DNA of 64,000 nt from Iodobacter fluviatilis (GTDB taxonomy: Bacteria > Pseudomonadota > Gammaproteobacteria > Burkholderiales > Chitinibacteraceae), in assembly GCF_900451195.1 (NCBI RefSeq), contig NZ_UGHR01000004.1, forward strand, positions 593,455-657,454, read 5' to 3'. The notes under the pieces were generated by a model. The model saw only the letters and a program-made list of their open reading frames with translations, was not told the DNA's origin and did no database searches. Of the stretch, positions 7,864-17,204 are shown piece by piece (positions within the stretch are counted from its first letter, which is position 1; every line of letters begins with the position of its first letter). A program made the position numbers and the translations under genes.

Positions 7864-9243
7864 TTATTTGACCGCACCCGGTTTGCAGCCAAGGTTTGAG
7901 GGAATGCCGTTTTTGCTCAGAATGTCACGCAGCGGAATCTTTACAATGCCGATGGGGGTTTTATCAAACTCAATAAATACGGGGAGCTCGCGTAAGCGAA
8001 TTGGGTTGTTCTTGTTTGAGAACCCTGTTTCATCTTTCCCTAAAAATAGCACCTGCTGGCTACTATTGTCAGTAAGACTAACATTCCCATCTCGAACGTG
8101 TACATAAAGCCCTGGCATATCATTACTGCCCTCGCTTTGACCAAATAAGAGTTGCAGATCAACAGGGATAGTATCTGGCCGTGGCACAGGCATATTGCCA
8201 AGCCCAGCTGGCGGTGTGGCCGGGCGGATAATGCCGGAGATGCGGATCAAAACTGTCTCACCAGGATTAAGCTGTTGAACAGGGCCATTTACAGGGCTGA
8301 CCGTGATGCGGCCTTCCCATACATAAGCACCAAAGCCATCCATGCCGGGTAGGGCTGGATCTGCGCAGGCGGCAGTGCATTCAAAATCGACCCCTGTGCC
8401 GCGGATACCAATCGTGGCGCTTTTGGTGGTGTATTGCACCGCATCGGGTTTGGCTTTGCCAATTAAGCCCGTTAAAGCGCGTAACCCCCCTTTGAATAAG
8501 GAGAGGCCAAAGCTGCCTTCTGCAGGAGCGGTGGCTTTGTATTCAAAGCGATCAATCTGCATTTGTGTGTCGCTGCGTAAAGACACCTTGCCCCCATCCC
8601 TGAAGGCCAGTACCAGCGCACCATCGGCGGTGGTTTCAACCCGCTCGCCCACATACACTGCGCCGCCTTGCACCAGAATGCGTAATACGCCTTCCTTGTT
8701 TCTGGCATTGGCTTTGCCCGACAGGCTGACCACACGGGCAGCGGCAGCGACTTCAATGGCCTTGTTTTGCTGAGTGGGGGCTTCTTTTGCTTCTTGCGCG
8801 CAATCGCCGGCACAAAGCCTTGCATCAAAATCAGTGCCGCGAATCCCGATGGTGGCGCTGGAGGTTTGAATTTTAGCTGCGGTGGCAGATTGCTTAGAAA
8901 TTAAGCCGGTAACCGCTCGCAGGCCACCTTTAAACAGGCCCAAAACCATGCCATCTTCACGCCCTGCTTGGCCAAAGGCAAAACTATCGATTTTCATCCT
9001 GGTATCAGGGCGTACCGTAATCTGGCCACCATCATTAAACTTCAGCACGGCGTGGCTATTGGGCGCGGTAATGATTTCATCGCCTTCATTTAAAATCGAG
9101 CCTTTACCAATCAGCTTAAGCCCGCCACTTTTACCCTGAGCCGAAGCCGCGCCTTGCACCGAAGCCACTTCGGCCACAATGGCCGCATAGCTTGGCACTT
9201 GCAGTAAAAAAATAATAAAAAAGAGCTTAAGGGCAGTTGGCAT
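7864..9243 (-). CDS. Periplasmic protein with two FecR domains
   Basis: The product is 459 residues from the ATG at 9243, which has GGAGAAGAC just upstream and gives a signal peptide (PTALKLFFIIFLLQVPSYA). Two tandem FecR-like domains are visible: the first about residues 20-140, with VLKFNDGGQITVRPDTRMKI, LFKGGLRAVTGLI and ATIGIRGTDFD; the second about 165-300, with LAFRDGGKVSLRSDTQMQI, LFKGGLRALTGLI and ATIGIRGTGVDFE. The near-identical motifs show an internal duplication. There is no transmembrane anti-sigma segment, so this is not a classical FecR regulator; it is probably exported. Its start overlaps the end of tpsA by 17 bp and it is followed by tpsB, so it should be made with the secretion pair. 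A chaperone, anchor or surface-assembly role is possible but not shown. Confidence 0.8.
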   Translation of the reverse strand: MPTALKLFFIIFLLQVPSYAAIVAEVASVQGAASAQGKSGGLKLIGKGSILNEGDEIITAPNSHAVLKFNDGGQITVRPDTRMKIDSFAFGQAGREDGMVLGLFKGGLRAVTGLISKQSATAAKIQTSSATIGIRGTDFDARLCAGDCAQEAKEAPTQQNKAIEVAAAARVVSLSGKANARNKEGVLRILVQGGAVYVGERVETTADGALVLAFRDGGKVSLRSDTQMQIDRFEYKATAPAEGSFGLSLFKGGLRALTGLIGKAKPDAVQYTTKSATIGIRGTGVDFECTAACADPALPGMDGFGAYVWEGRITVSPVNGPVQQLNPGETVLIRISGIIRPATPPAGLGNMPVPRPDTIPVDLQLLFGQSEGSNDMPGLYVHVRDGNVSLTDNSSQQVLFLGKDETGFSNKNNPIRLRELPVFIEFDKTPIGIVKIPLRDILSKNGIPSNLGCKPGAVK

Positions 9244-12200
9244 CGTCTTCTCCGGCAACGCGTATGGTCTCTTTGGGGGGCTCAAGTTCTTCTGGTTTTT
9301 TTGCTTCAAAGGGTAATTGCCCGGTGCCAATAATTTGGAAATGGCTTTGCTGATCTTGGTTTTGCAAAACAATAATTTTAACAATTTGCTCAACTTGCTC
9401 AGGGCTTGCCGTTAAGGGCAGATTATTCAGTAAAGGCGAATCCAGATTCTTGCCAATTTTATTAACAACGCCCGTGGTTTGAATTTGATCGGGGCTGATA
9501 TTATTGCTGATGGTTCTGGCGCTGCCATAGCTGATGGCACCCCCGCTGGCCGAAATCGCTTTCACACCTTTGGCGACCTGAATGACCGCCGCATCGACAG
9601 AAATTTCACCGGTTGTCCCTTTTACTCCCCGCTGCGCGCCTGCCCGTGCACCATTATTGCTGCCCGAATTTAATTGGGCCTGTGTGGCACCTGCAATTAA
9701 GTTGGCATTTTGAATAAATGTATCATTTGCATTTACTTTGATGTCGCCTGCGGCAATCAGATCTGTATTTTGAATAATATTGTCATTATTCGCACCCGTA
9801 TCCCTGCTGGTGAGTTTGATTGTGCCTGTTGATTTAAATGATCCGCTGTTAATTCTTAAATCGCCTTTACTCAGCAAAGAGGTATCATCAGCAGAGAAGG
9901 GCGAAATAACGCTGAGCGTGCCTTGGTTATCAATTAACACAGCAGCCTTGCTATTGATTGTCTGAACTGTAAGATCCGTATTGTTAAGCAATGAAATATC
10001 GCCACTGCTACTGGCTGAAAATTGGGAGATACTATGATTTCCCTTGTCTAAAGAAATTTGATTTAGCCCAACAGTTTGAAGAGAATTTGTTTTTATTTTT
10101 GCCTGACTACTGTCAATAATCGAGTTCGCTTTCAGAATAACAGTGCCGCCTTGCAGCTGATCGTTTAATTTTAATGTATCTGCTGAATTAATATTTACGC
10201 TACCACCGCTAATAACACCAGCCAGCTCAATTGATTTGCTGTTGTTAAAGTTAATGTCACCCTTGCTTGTCAGCCCGGCAGTATCAACAGTATTATTGTT
10301 TTGTAAATTAATGCCCAGCTCTGCATCGGCAACAAATGCGGTGGCCGCTAACACTGCATCATTGGCCTCAGTCAGCCTGCCGTTTAATATTTTAAATTGC
10401 AGTTGTTTTCCAGTTAAGCTTCCTTTTATATTTAAATCTCCAGTGTTATTTATTTTTATACCGCCATTACTACTACTTCCTTCTAAAGCCAGTGCCTTAT
10501 TATTAACCAAGCTGATGTTGCCACTATCGCTGATTAATCTTGCCTGATCTAAAACATTCTCTTTTTCAAGCGTAATATCGCCGCTGGCCTTTGCATCAAG
10601 CGTTTTACTGCTGATTGCGTCTGAACTTGTCAGGCTGCCTTTTACGCTGATACGTAAATTAGCATTGCTGCTTGTTTTACCTAAAGTCAGAGCTTTGGCA
10701 TTATTAATTGAAACATCACCTTCTGCACTGCTTAAACTGGCTTGATTAATTGTGTTTTCATTATCCAGCTTAATTCCTTTTCCGGCTGTGGCACTTAAGG
10801 TATCTGTGCTGAGTGTGCCACTTGCAAGGCTGATGATTGTTCCGCTATTTGCTTTCAGGTTTATATTTTTCGCAACGATCGTATCATTTATACCCAGATT
10901 GCCATCTGTACTGATCTGCAGCTGGCCTGCTGTATTAATAGCGCCTAAAGCAAGTGTTTTGGTATTGGCAAAAACAATATCGCCACTGCTGGTGGGGGAA
11001 AATAGATCAACGGTATTGGCTTCCCCAAGATTGATGCTGGCAGATTGCGCATTAAGGCTTTTTGCATTAATGGTTCCTCCCGCCGTCTGGCGAATATCAC
11101 CTGTACTATTTAAAGTTAGACTTCCATCCCCAATCGAAAAACCACTAATCAGAACATCACCCGTTTTATTGCCTTTAGCATCACCAATAATAATATTGGC
11201 AGATTTAATGCGGCTTAAATCGCTGTTGTTTAAAACAAACCCGGTATTTGATTGACTATTTCCACCTAAAAATACTTTGACATTATTATTGCTTAGCGGG
11301 GTGTAAAATAATTCACTGCCTTCTATCTGTGCCTGCGATCCCATTGCCAGCTTGTCGGTAACAAAATTGATGCTTTTACTGCTAATTTTATTGTTGATCA
11401 TTATCCCGCCAGCTGCTTGTAATTTAGCTAGCTCAGTGTTGCTTAATACACCATCGACTGCTATTTTCCCATCGCTGTTTATTTGCATGTTTTTTGTACT
11501 GAAATCTTGCAGCGAAAGATCTGTTTTATTTTTTAATGAAAAAACACCTGCCGCCGAAGCAGATATTTTATTTATATTATGAGTGGCGTTATTTAAAATA
11601 ATGTCGCCCGCTGATTTTATAATGGCATCGCCCATAAGCTGGGCCTTGTTATTGTCACTGACAGAGCTGCCACTGATATCTGATTTATTAGTGTTGAGTG
11701 TTCCACCAATAAGCAGGGCATCACTGTTTTTTATTTTAAGCTGATTGGCAATTACATCACTTAAAAATAAAGCGCTATTGTTATTTAGCGAGATATCCCC
11801 TGTCTGGCTGGTTAAAATGGTCTGGCTTATTTTGTTGCTGTTTTCAAGTTTTATACCACTATCAGCATTGATCGCTAATTGTTCTGTATTTATGGAACCG
11901 TTTGCAATTTCACTGACATTGCCACTTGCATTAAAGGCAACAGACTGAGCGGAAATTTGCTCATTGATTCCAATATTCCCTTTGGCACTAATTGCTAATA
12001 ATCCTGAGGTTTTTATTGCGCCAAGGGCAAGCGTGGTGCTGTTTGAAAAGAAAATATCCCCATTGCTGACAGGTATAAACTGATCAACAGTATTTTCTTC
12101 AGTCAGCTTAATGCTTGCCGCCTGAACATTCAGTGTTTTGCTGATCAGTTTGCCACCACTGCTCTGGCTGAGAGCCCCGCTACTATTAATAAATAAATCA

Positions 12201-15200
12201 GCACTTCCAGTGTTAAACCCTTTAATTTGAGTGTCGCCTACTTTACTTCCCTTGGCATCGCCAATGATGATTTTGCTGGCTTTTATTCTGTCAAAATCAC
12301 TTTGTAACAGTTCAACACCTGTATTGGATTTAGTATTACCACCTAGACTTACTTTGATGGTATCCGCTGTCATTGGCGTATAAATAAAATCAGTAGTCTC
12401 TATTTTTCCTTGCGAGCCCATATTAAACTGATCAGTTTTTAAGTTTATATTTTTGCCTGTAACCGTGTTATTAATACTAATTCCTGTGCTTGATTGCAGC
12501 TGGCCGATATCAGCGCTGCTAAAGCTGCCATCTGTGCTTAATTTGCCTTCATTGCTAATATTTACACCCTTAGCTTTTATTTCTAAAAGAGATAGCGTAC
12601 CTTTGTTTTTTAATATTAAATCACCACTGCTTGATGCGGCCAGTGCGCTTAAAGTATGGGTGGAATTATTAAGAACAATGTCACCCGTGCTGCTGATTTT
12701 TGCACTACCGGTAAGCGTTGCTGTAGTGCTATCACTCATACTTTTTGCTGTTATATCAATTTGGCTGGCGCTTAAGTTTCCTTTTAGTACTAATCCTTCG
12801 CTATTAATTAATTTAAATTGTTCAGCTCTTGATTGTTCTAAAGATAATATTTTGCTATTATTGAGTGAAACATTGCCTTTTGTTGTTTTGAGTGAAGCGC
12901 TGTCAATCGTATTGTTTTTTTCCAGAGTGATGCCTGTTGCTGCCGTAGCATTTAATTGATTACTGCTGATTGCTCCATTGCTTAGTTCACTGATGCTGCC
13001 TGCTGTTGCACTGATGGTACTTGTTTTGCTAAGGATCGATCCGCCTAAAACTATATCGTTTTTATTTGCGCTTAGTGTTGTAGTGTCTGCGTTAATTATG
13101 CCGTTTAATTCTAAGTTTCCTGCATTAATGGTGCTAGTGCTGCTGTTTATTTTTCCGCTTTGGCTAAATTTATTTGTGGCGTTGAATATAGCAGTGCTTA
13201 CGTTTATTGTATTACTGGCATCAATATTATTATCGCTGCTGATGTTGCTGGTGTTTGCTGTTAAGGTGTCATTAAGTAAAATACTGCCTGCATTGCTGAC
13301 TTTTACGTCACCAGAGCCTGTATTGATTACCCCAAGTGTGAGGGCCTGATTATTATTTAAATTAAGGCTGCTGCCACTTATGGCGGCCTTACTGATTTGA
13401 TTTGTTTTATCAAGTGCAACCGCGCCCGTTGCTGTGATATTTAGATTGGCTGCTGTAACGCTGCCACTGCTGCCCTCGCTTAAGTTTGCCGCTTTCAAAT
13501 TGATTGTGCTGGCATTTGTTGCCGATAATTCCCCGTTGATAAGTAAATCACCTGTAATATTTAAATCAATGTTTCCGTTTCCCTTCAGGCTGTTTACTGT
13601 GAGTGCTTTACCGTTTTTAATTGAAATGTCGCCAGAATTATTACTGGCGGTAAGCGTGTCTGTTTTATTATCCTGCGCCAAGCTGATTGCATTTGCTGAT
13701 GTGGCTGTTATTTTGTTTGCAGTAATAAAGCCACCACTTTGGCTGATGCTGCCCCCTGTGGTATTCATGGTTAAATTTTTGGCTGAAATATTTTTATTGA
13801 TAACGATATTACCGCTGGAGCTTGCATTGATGTCGTTGCTGCTGACTAATCCATCTGTATATCCGACAAAGCCAAGATTAAGTATGCCGGAGTAATCAAT
13901 ATTAATATCGCTGCTTGCATTCAATGAAATACCATCGTTGAATACATTCCCCGTATTATTCAGGGTGATGCTGGATCCTTTTGCCATTAATCCCTTGGCT
14001 TTTATGCGGCCACTTTGATTAATGCTGCTCATTGAATATATTTCTAATACTGTGTTCGGGCTGGATGTGAGTAAATCTAGGCTTGCTATATCAACGGCTC
14101 CCATCTGATATGAGGTACTGCCTATTTTGATGGTATTGGCTGTGATATTTTGAAATTCATTTTGGGTGATGCCAAATCCGCTGCGGCTAGTGCCGCCTAT
14201 TTGCAATGATGTGCCCGATGTGGTGGGAAGCAAAGTGACTGTGCCTCCACTAGCGGCTAGGCTGCCATAGACGGTTACTTCTGTGTTATCAGTTAGATTA
14301 ATATGATCTGCTTGCAGGGTTATATTTCCCGCCGTTATTTTTTTATCACCACTTAAGCTGGATGTTGGAATGGTGATTGATTTATTGGCTGCCGTGGTGA
14401 TAATCCTAGTATTTGCAGTGCCGGCATTTACTTCTATACCTGAAAAAGTAACTGATCCGGAGTTCTCAATTGATATTGCACCATTATTTGTACTTACGCC
14501 TTTTAAGTCCGAGATATTACTTGTGCTGTCGCCTCCGCTGCGGCCGGTACTGCTGTCTGTAATAAGCGTTAAATCACTATTGTTTTTAAATGTAATACTT
14601 GCTCCGTTTGAGGCGGTTTTTGCGGTTAGCCTTGCAATATTATTATTGCTATTATCTAAATTGATATTGCCGCTGCTTGTGTATAGTGAAAGTGACGGAA
14701 AATTAGCATTAGTTGAAAGGGTGATCGCTGCTGATTGGCTGATATTGCCATTGTTTTCAATCCAGCTTTGGTTGCCCATTTTGCTGCTGCTGGTCAGTTC
14801 TGGGTGGGCCACTATTTCTAATGGTTTATCATTTTTTAAATAGACCGGGCCTTCACTTTTGCTGCTGAATTGATCAATCCGATTCGCTACTTTTCCTAAA
14901 TCAATAATATATGTTGAGCCGCTAGGGGCAGGGCTTAGAGTGGAAACACTTAAATGGCTGGCTGTGATGTAATTGGTGCCAGAATGGGATGAAGACTGAC
15001 TAATCCCTTCTTTGCCATAGAGACTTAAATTTTTGCCAGTACGATCAATGGCTAGCTTGATTGAAACCGTATCATCTGTTTTAAATTCAAGGTTGCTGGT
15101 GCTCAGCTTAGCAAGTGCTGCGGCATTGAGCCGCATTTTGCTGGTATCTGTTCCATCATCAAACTCTATTTCACCCAATGCTTTAATTGATATTTTTTTA

Positions 15201-16903
15201 TTGCTGCCACTGGTAATGTTGCCATTTAAAGTAAGGCTTAATGCCTCAAGACTTATATTGCCATTTGTAGTAATAGCACCCACTTCAATTGCATTTTGTG
15301 CAGTTTTTAAAATAATATCGCCTAATCCATTATTTGTTATGGCGTTATAGATTGCAGGCTCTGAGGCAACGGTTGTAGTAATACCGTTGCTTTCCGGATA
15401 AGCATTACTTGCATCCAGCGTTAATGAACGGCTTGAATTGTAGGTGTATGAATTGGCAAGAGATATCGTACCGCTTGATTTTACCGTTACATTATTATTA
15501 ACGAGTGCATTATCAATATCACCGGTTAAAACATAGCTGCTGTTTTGCTCTGTACTATTGTCAAACACACCCAGCGCATCACTATTGGTCACAGGCGTGC
15601 CGGTTGTGGCGATGGTGATATTGTTGGGGTCCAGCAAGAGTGTTCCGGCTTTTCCTTTAGGCGCGGAGGTATCTGCTTTGGCTTTGAAATCTAAATAATC
15701 TTTTCCTGAGGTTTCAATCAGCCCGCCATCCCCGCCCAAAGCACCGCCTCTGGCGCTGATCTGGCCGTTAACCCGGGTTGTTTTGTCTGCCCAAACGATA
15801 ACTTTACCGCCATCCCCCTCTGCAAGGGCATCGGCACGTAATGTGCTGTCTGCGCTGGTGTAGCTGGCTTCTGAGTTGGGGATAAGATTATTTTTACCCT
15901 GGTAATCTCCGCCCACTAAAATACTGCCGCCTGCCTGTTGCCCGCTGGCGTCCACTTCTGCATGATCAAACAAACCAACATGCTTGCCCAGCAGCTGCAC
16001 CTCTCCGCCCTTCAGCCCTGTTGCGTTGATCTGGCCGCTGGCAAGCAGGGTTCCTGCTGGCCCGGCGTCGAGTGTAATTTGTCCGGCCACTGCGCCACTG
16101 GCATCGATGCGGCTGCCTGAGCTGGTTTCTATTTTATCGCTGGCGCGAAGTAAAACCCTGCCGCCCACTTGTTCGGCGCGTACAGCACGGATATCTCCGC
16201 TGTGTTTTAAGGTGCCCGCAAACAGGCCAACGGCATCGCCCTTGATCTGCCCCAAGTTAATTACACTATCGCTTGGGGCTTGTAAGGTAAAGCGCATGCC
16301 TTCCAAGCTAAGGCTAACGATCTCGACTGATTTACCAGCGGCCAGTACCACATTACCGTTACTGGCTTCGATGAGGCCGCTGTTTTTTATATCGGGCGAG
16401 ATCAGGAAAACATCGCCATTCTGGCTGCGTATCATGCCTTCTACTGCTATTTTTCCGCCACTGCCATCAAAGCGGTAACGCCCATTGATAAAGTCATCAT
16501 TTTTAATATCAAGTGTGGATGCAACAAATCCGGCGGTATCAATTCTGGCGTCTTTTCCAACGAGCAGGCCGTTTTTATTAATCAGAAATACACGGCCATT
16601 CGAGCTGAGCTGGCCCAGGATTTGTGATGGATCGATGCCGCTAACGCGATTCAGCACGATGCTTTTGGCAGATTCCTGCTGGAAACGGGTGGCCTCGTCT
16701 TTGGCAATATTAAATTTTTGCCACTCGATAATGGCGTTGGGCGTGCTCTTGATCGTGAGCATTTTGCCCACCTGCTGAATATCTGCTGAGCCATGAATGA
16801 TTTTTGCATGCTCAGGATTAGCGAAGGCCGGTGCACCCATCAGCAGCGGTAAGGCGCTTGCAATTGCGAGCACTAAGGGGCGTAAAGGAAATTGCGGCTT
16901 CAT
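9227..16903 (-). CDS. Giant two-partner-secretion exoprotein (filamentous haemagglutinin-like, TpsA)
   Basis: The product is 2558 residues from the ATG at 16903, preceded by a strong CGGAGG site eight bases upstream; the upstream in-frame start is not needed. It has a signal peptide (MKPQFPLRPLVLAIASALP, cleaved near AFA), then the TPS haemagglutination-activity domain (about 29-150) with IEWQKFNI, NRVSGIDPSQILGQL and FLINKNGLLVGKDARI. The rest is repetitive Asn/Ser/Gly/Thr-rich beta-helix sequence with motifs such as GDISLNN and a divergent tandem duplication at about residues 1355-2071. The last ~40 residues are Pro/Glu-rich and end in a lone Cys (DDANCP). It is likely a secreted or surface-tethered adhesin. 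I see no recognisable CDI toxin module at the C-terminus. It shares an operon with a FecR-domain gene and tpsB. Confidence 0.88.
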   Translation of the reverse strand: MKPQFPLRPLVLAIASALPLLMGAPAFANPEHAKIIHGSADIQQVGKMLTIKSTPNAIIEWQKFNIAKDEATRFQQESAKSIVLNRVSGIDPSQILGQLSSNGRVFLINKNGLLVGKDARIDTAGFVASTLDIKNDDFINGRYRFDGSGGKIAVEGMIRSQNGDVFLISPDIKNSGLIEASNGNVVLAAGKSVEIVSLSLEGMRFTLQAPSDSVINLGQIKGDAVGLFAGTLKHSGDIRAVRAEQVGGRVLLRASDKIETSSGSRIDASGAVAGQITLDAGPAGTLLASGQINATGLKGGEVQLLGKHVGLFDHAEVDASGQQAGGSILVGGDYQGKNNLIPNSEASYTSADSTLRADALAEGDGGKVIVWADKTTRVNGQISARGGALGGDGGLIETSGKDYLDFKAKADTSAPKGKAGTLLLDPNNITIATTGTPVTNSDALGVFDNSTEQNSSYVLTGDIDNALVNNNVTVKSSGTISLANSYTYNSSRSLTLDASNAYPESNGITTTVASEPAIYNAITNNGLGDIILKTAQNAIEVGAITTNGNISLEALSLTLNGNITSGSNKKISIKALGEIEFDDGTDTSKMRLNAAALAKLSTSNLEFKTDDTVSIKLAIDRTGKNLSLYGKEGISQSSSHSGTNYITASHLSVSTLSPAPSGSTYIIDLGKVANRIDQFSSKSEGPVYLKNDKPLEIVAHPELTSSSKMGNQSWIENNGNISQSAAITLSTNANFPSLSLYTSSGNINLDNSNNNIARLTAKTASNGASITFKNNSDLTLITDSSTGRSGGDSTSNISDLKGVSTNNGAISIENSGSVTFSGIEVNAGTANTRIITTAANKSITIPTSSLSGDKKITAGNITLQADHINLTDNTEVTVYGSLAASGGTVTLLPTTSGTSLQIGGTSRSGFGITQNEFQNITANTIKIGSTSYQMGAVDIASLDLLTSSPNTVLEIYSMSSINQSGRIKAKGLMAKGSSITLNNTGNVFNDGISLNASSDINIDYSGILNLGFVGYTDGLVSSNDINASSSGNIVINKNISAKNLTMNTTGGSISQSGGFITANKITATSANAISLAQDNKTDTLTASNNSGDISIKNGKALTVNSLKGNGNIDLNITGDLLINGELSATNASTINLKAANLSEGSSGSVTAANLNITATGAVALDKTNQISKAAISGSSLNLNNNQALTLGVINTGSGDVKVSNAGSILLNDTLTANTSNISSDNNIDASNTINVSTAIFNATNKFSQSGKINSSTSTINAGNLELNGIINADTTTLSANKNDIVLGGSILSKTSTISATAGSISELSNGAISSNQLNATAATGITLEKNNTIDSASLKTTKGNVSLNNSKILSLEQSRAEQFKLINSEGLVLKGNLSASQIDITAKSMSDSTTATLTGSAKISSTGDIVLNNSTHTLSALAASSSGDLILKNKGTLSLLEIKAKGVNISNEGKLSTDGSFSSADIGQLQSSTGISINNTVTGKNINLKTDQFNMGSQGKIETTDFIYTPMTADTIKVSLGGNTKSNTGVELLQSDFDRIKASKIIIGDAKGSKVGDTQIKGFNTGSADLFINSSGALSQSSGGKLISKTLNVQAASIKLTEENTVDQFIPVSNGDIFFSNSTTLALGAIKTSGLLAISAKGNIGINEQISAQSVAFNASGNVSEIANGSINTEQLAINADSGIKLENSNKISQTILTSQTGDISLNNNSALFLSDVIANQLKIKNSDALLIGGTLNTNKSDISGSSVSDNNKAQLMGDAIIKSAGDIILNNATHNINKISASAAGVFSLKNKTDLSLQDFSTKNMQINSDGKIAVDGVLSNTELAKLQAAGGIMINNKISSKSINFVTDKLAMGSQAQIEGSELFYTPLSNNNVKVFLGGNSQSNTGFVLNNSDLSRIKSANIIIGDAKGNKTGDVLISGFSIGDGSLTLNSTGDIRQTAGGTINAKSLNAQSASINLGEANTVDLFSPTSSGDIVFANTKTLALGAINTAGQLQISTDGNLGINDTIVAKNINLKANSGTIISLASGTLSTDTLSATAGKGIKLDNENTINQASLSSAEGDVSINNAKALTLGKTSSNANLRISVKGSLTSSDAISSKTLDAKASGDITLEKENVLDQARLISDSGNISLVNNKALALEGSSSNGGIKINNTGDLNIKGSLTGKQLQFKILNGRLTEANDAVLAATAFVADAELGINLQNNNTVDTAGLTSKGDINFNNSKSIELAGVISGGSVNINSADTLKLNDQLQGGTVILKANSIIDSSQAKIKTNSLQTVGLNQISLDKGNHSISQFSASSSGDISLLNNTDLTVQTINSKAAVLIDNQGTLSVISPFSADDTSLLSKGDLRINSGSFKSTGTIKLTSRDTGANNDNIIQNTDLIAAGDIKVNANDTFIQNANLIAGATQAQLNSGSNNGARAGAQRGVKGTTGEISVDAAVIQVAKGVKAISASGGAISYGSARTISNNISPDQIQTTGVVNKIGKNLDSPLLNNLPLTASPEQVEQIVKIIVLQNQDQQSHFQIIGTGQLPFEAKKPEELEPPKETIRVAGEDDANCP
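10690..12840 (-). repeat. Divergent tandem duplication (about 1077-bp period) inside tpsA
   Basis: Two adjacent units encode parallel series of motifs: FIYTPMTADTIKVSLGGN / LFYTPLSNNNVKVFLGGN, IIIGDAKGSKVGD / IIIGDAKGNKTGD, and NTVDQFIPVSNGDI / NTVDLFSPTSSGDI. Aligning the IIIGDAKG codons (12256 and 11179) gives a period of about 1077 bp, or 359 residues. A third, more distant relative of the GGN/IIIGD segment is near 14100-14200. Confidence 0.75.
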
Positions 16904-17204
16904 TTTAGCCTCCGCTGTCACGGGGAAATTTAATCGCTTAATTCTAGTTTGTGATATGCCTTTTACCAGTGGCATCTGATGAAGTTATAAACAGTATTAC
17001 CGTTTTTCCTTTCTTTATACTTGTTATTCTCTTTTGTAATTTGTCAGTAACAATGGTAAGTAAAAACCCGTATTCTTTTAATCTGTGCATATAAGGGATT
17101 TCCTGCTTGAAAACATTGCTCCCTTTTGGGTTTGGCATATAGAATCAAGGCCATTTCGCCGCATATTTGATATAAAAACTTCTGCTTCCCCTAAGGGTTT
17201 TGTG
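16904..17204. other. Divergent intergenic region between tpsA and gltB
   Basis: AT-rich 301-bp gap that must carry promoters for both directions. On the plus strand TTGCTC (17116) and TATAGA (17138), 16 bp apart, could be a sigma-70 promoter for gltB; this is a weak match. No gene or strong hairpin seen. Confidence 0.4.

Noticed and set aside
9227..9500. Contact-dependent inhibition toxin at the end of the exoprotein
   Set aside because: The C-terminus has no recognisable CDI junction motif or nuclease-like domain and no small immunity gene follows; the next gene is the FecR-domain protein.
10690..15000. CRISPR-like periodic sequence in the tpsA region
   Set aside because: Periodicity comes from coding beta-helix repeats of variable length and sequence; there are no identical direct repeats with spacers and no cas genes.
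9479..16979. Many long plus-strand frames opposite tpsA
   Set aside because: They are antisense shadows of a repetitive AT-rich gene, rich in Leu/Val/Ser from the reverse complement, with no start signals and no family motifs.
17085..17204. Extended gltB start at 17085
   Set aside because: It would give a 60-residue propeptide with no ribosome binding site; the ATG at 17205 with TAAGGG gives a 20-residue propeptide before the catalytic Cys.
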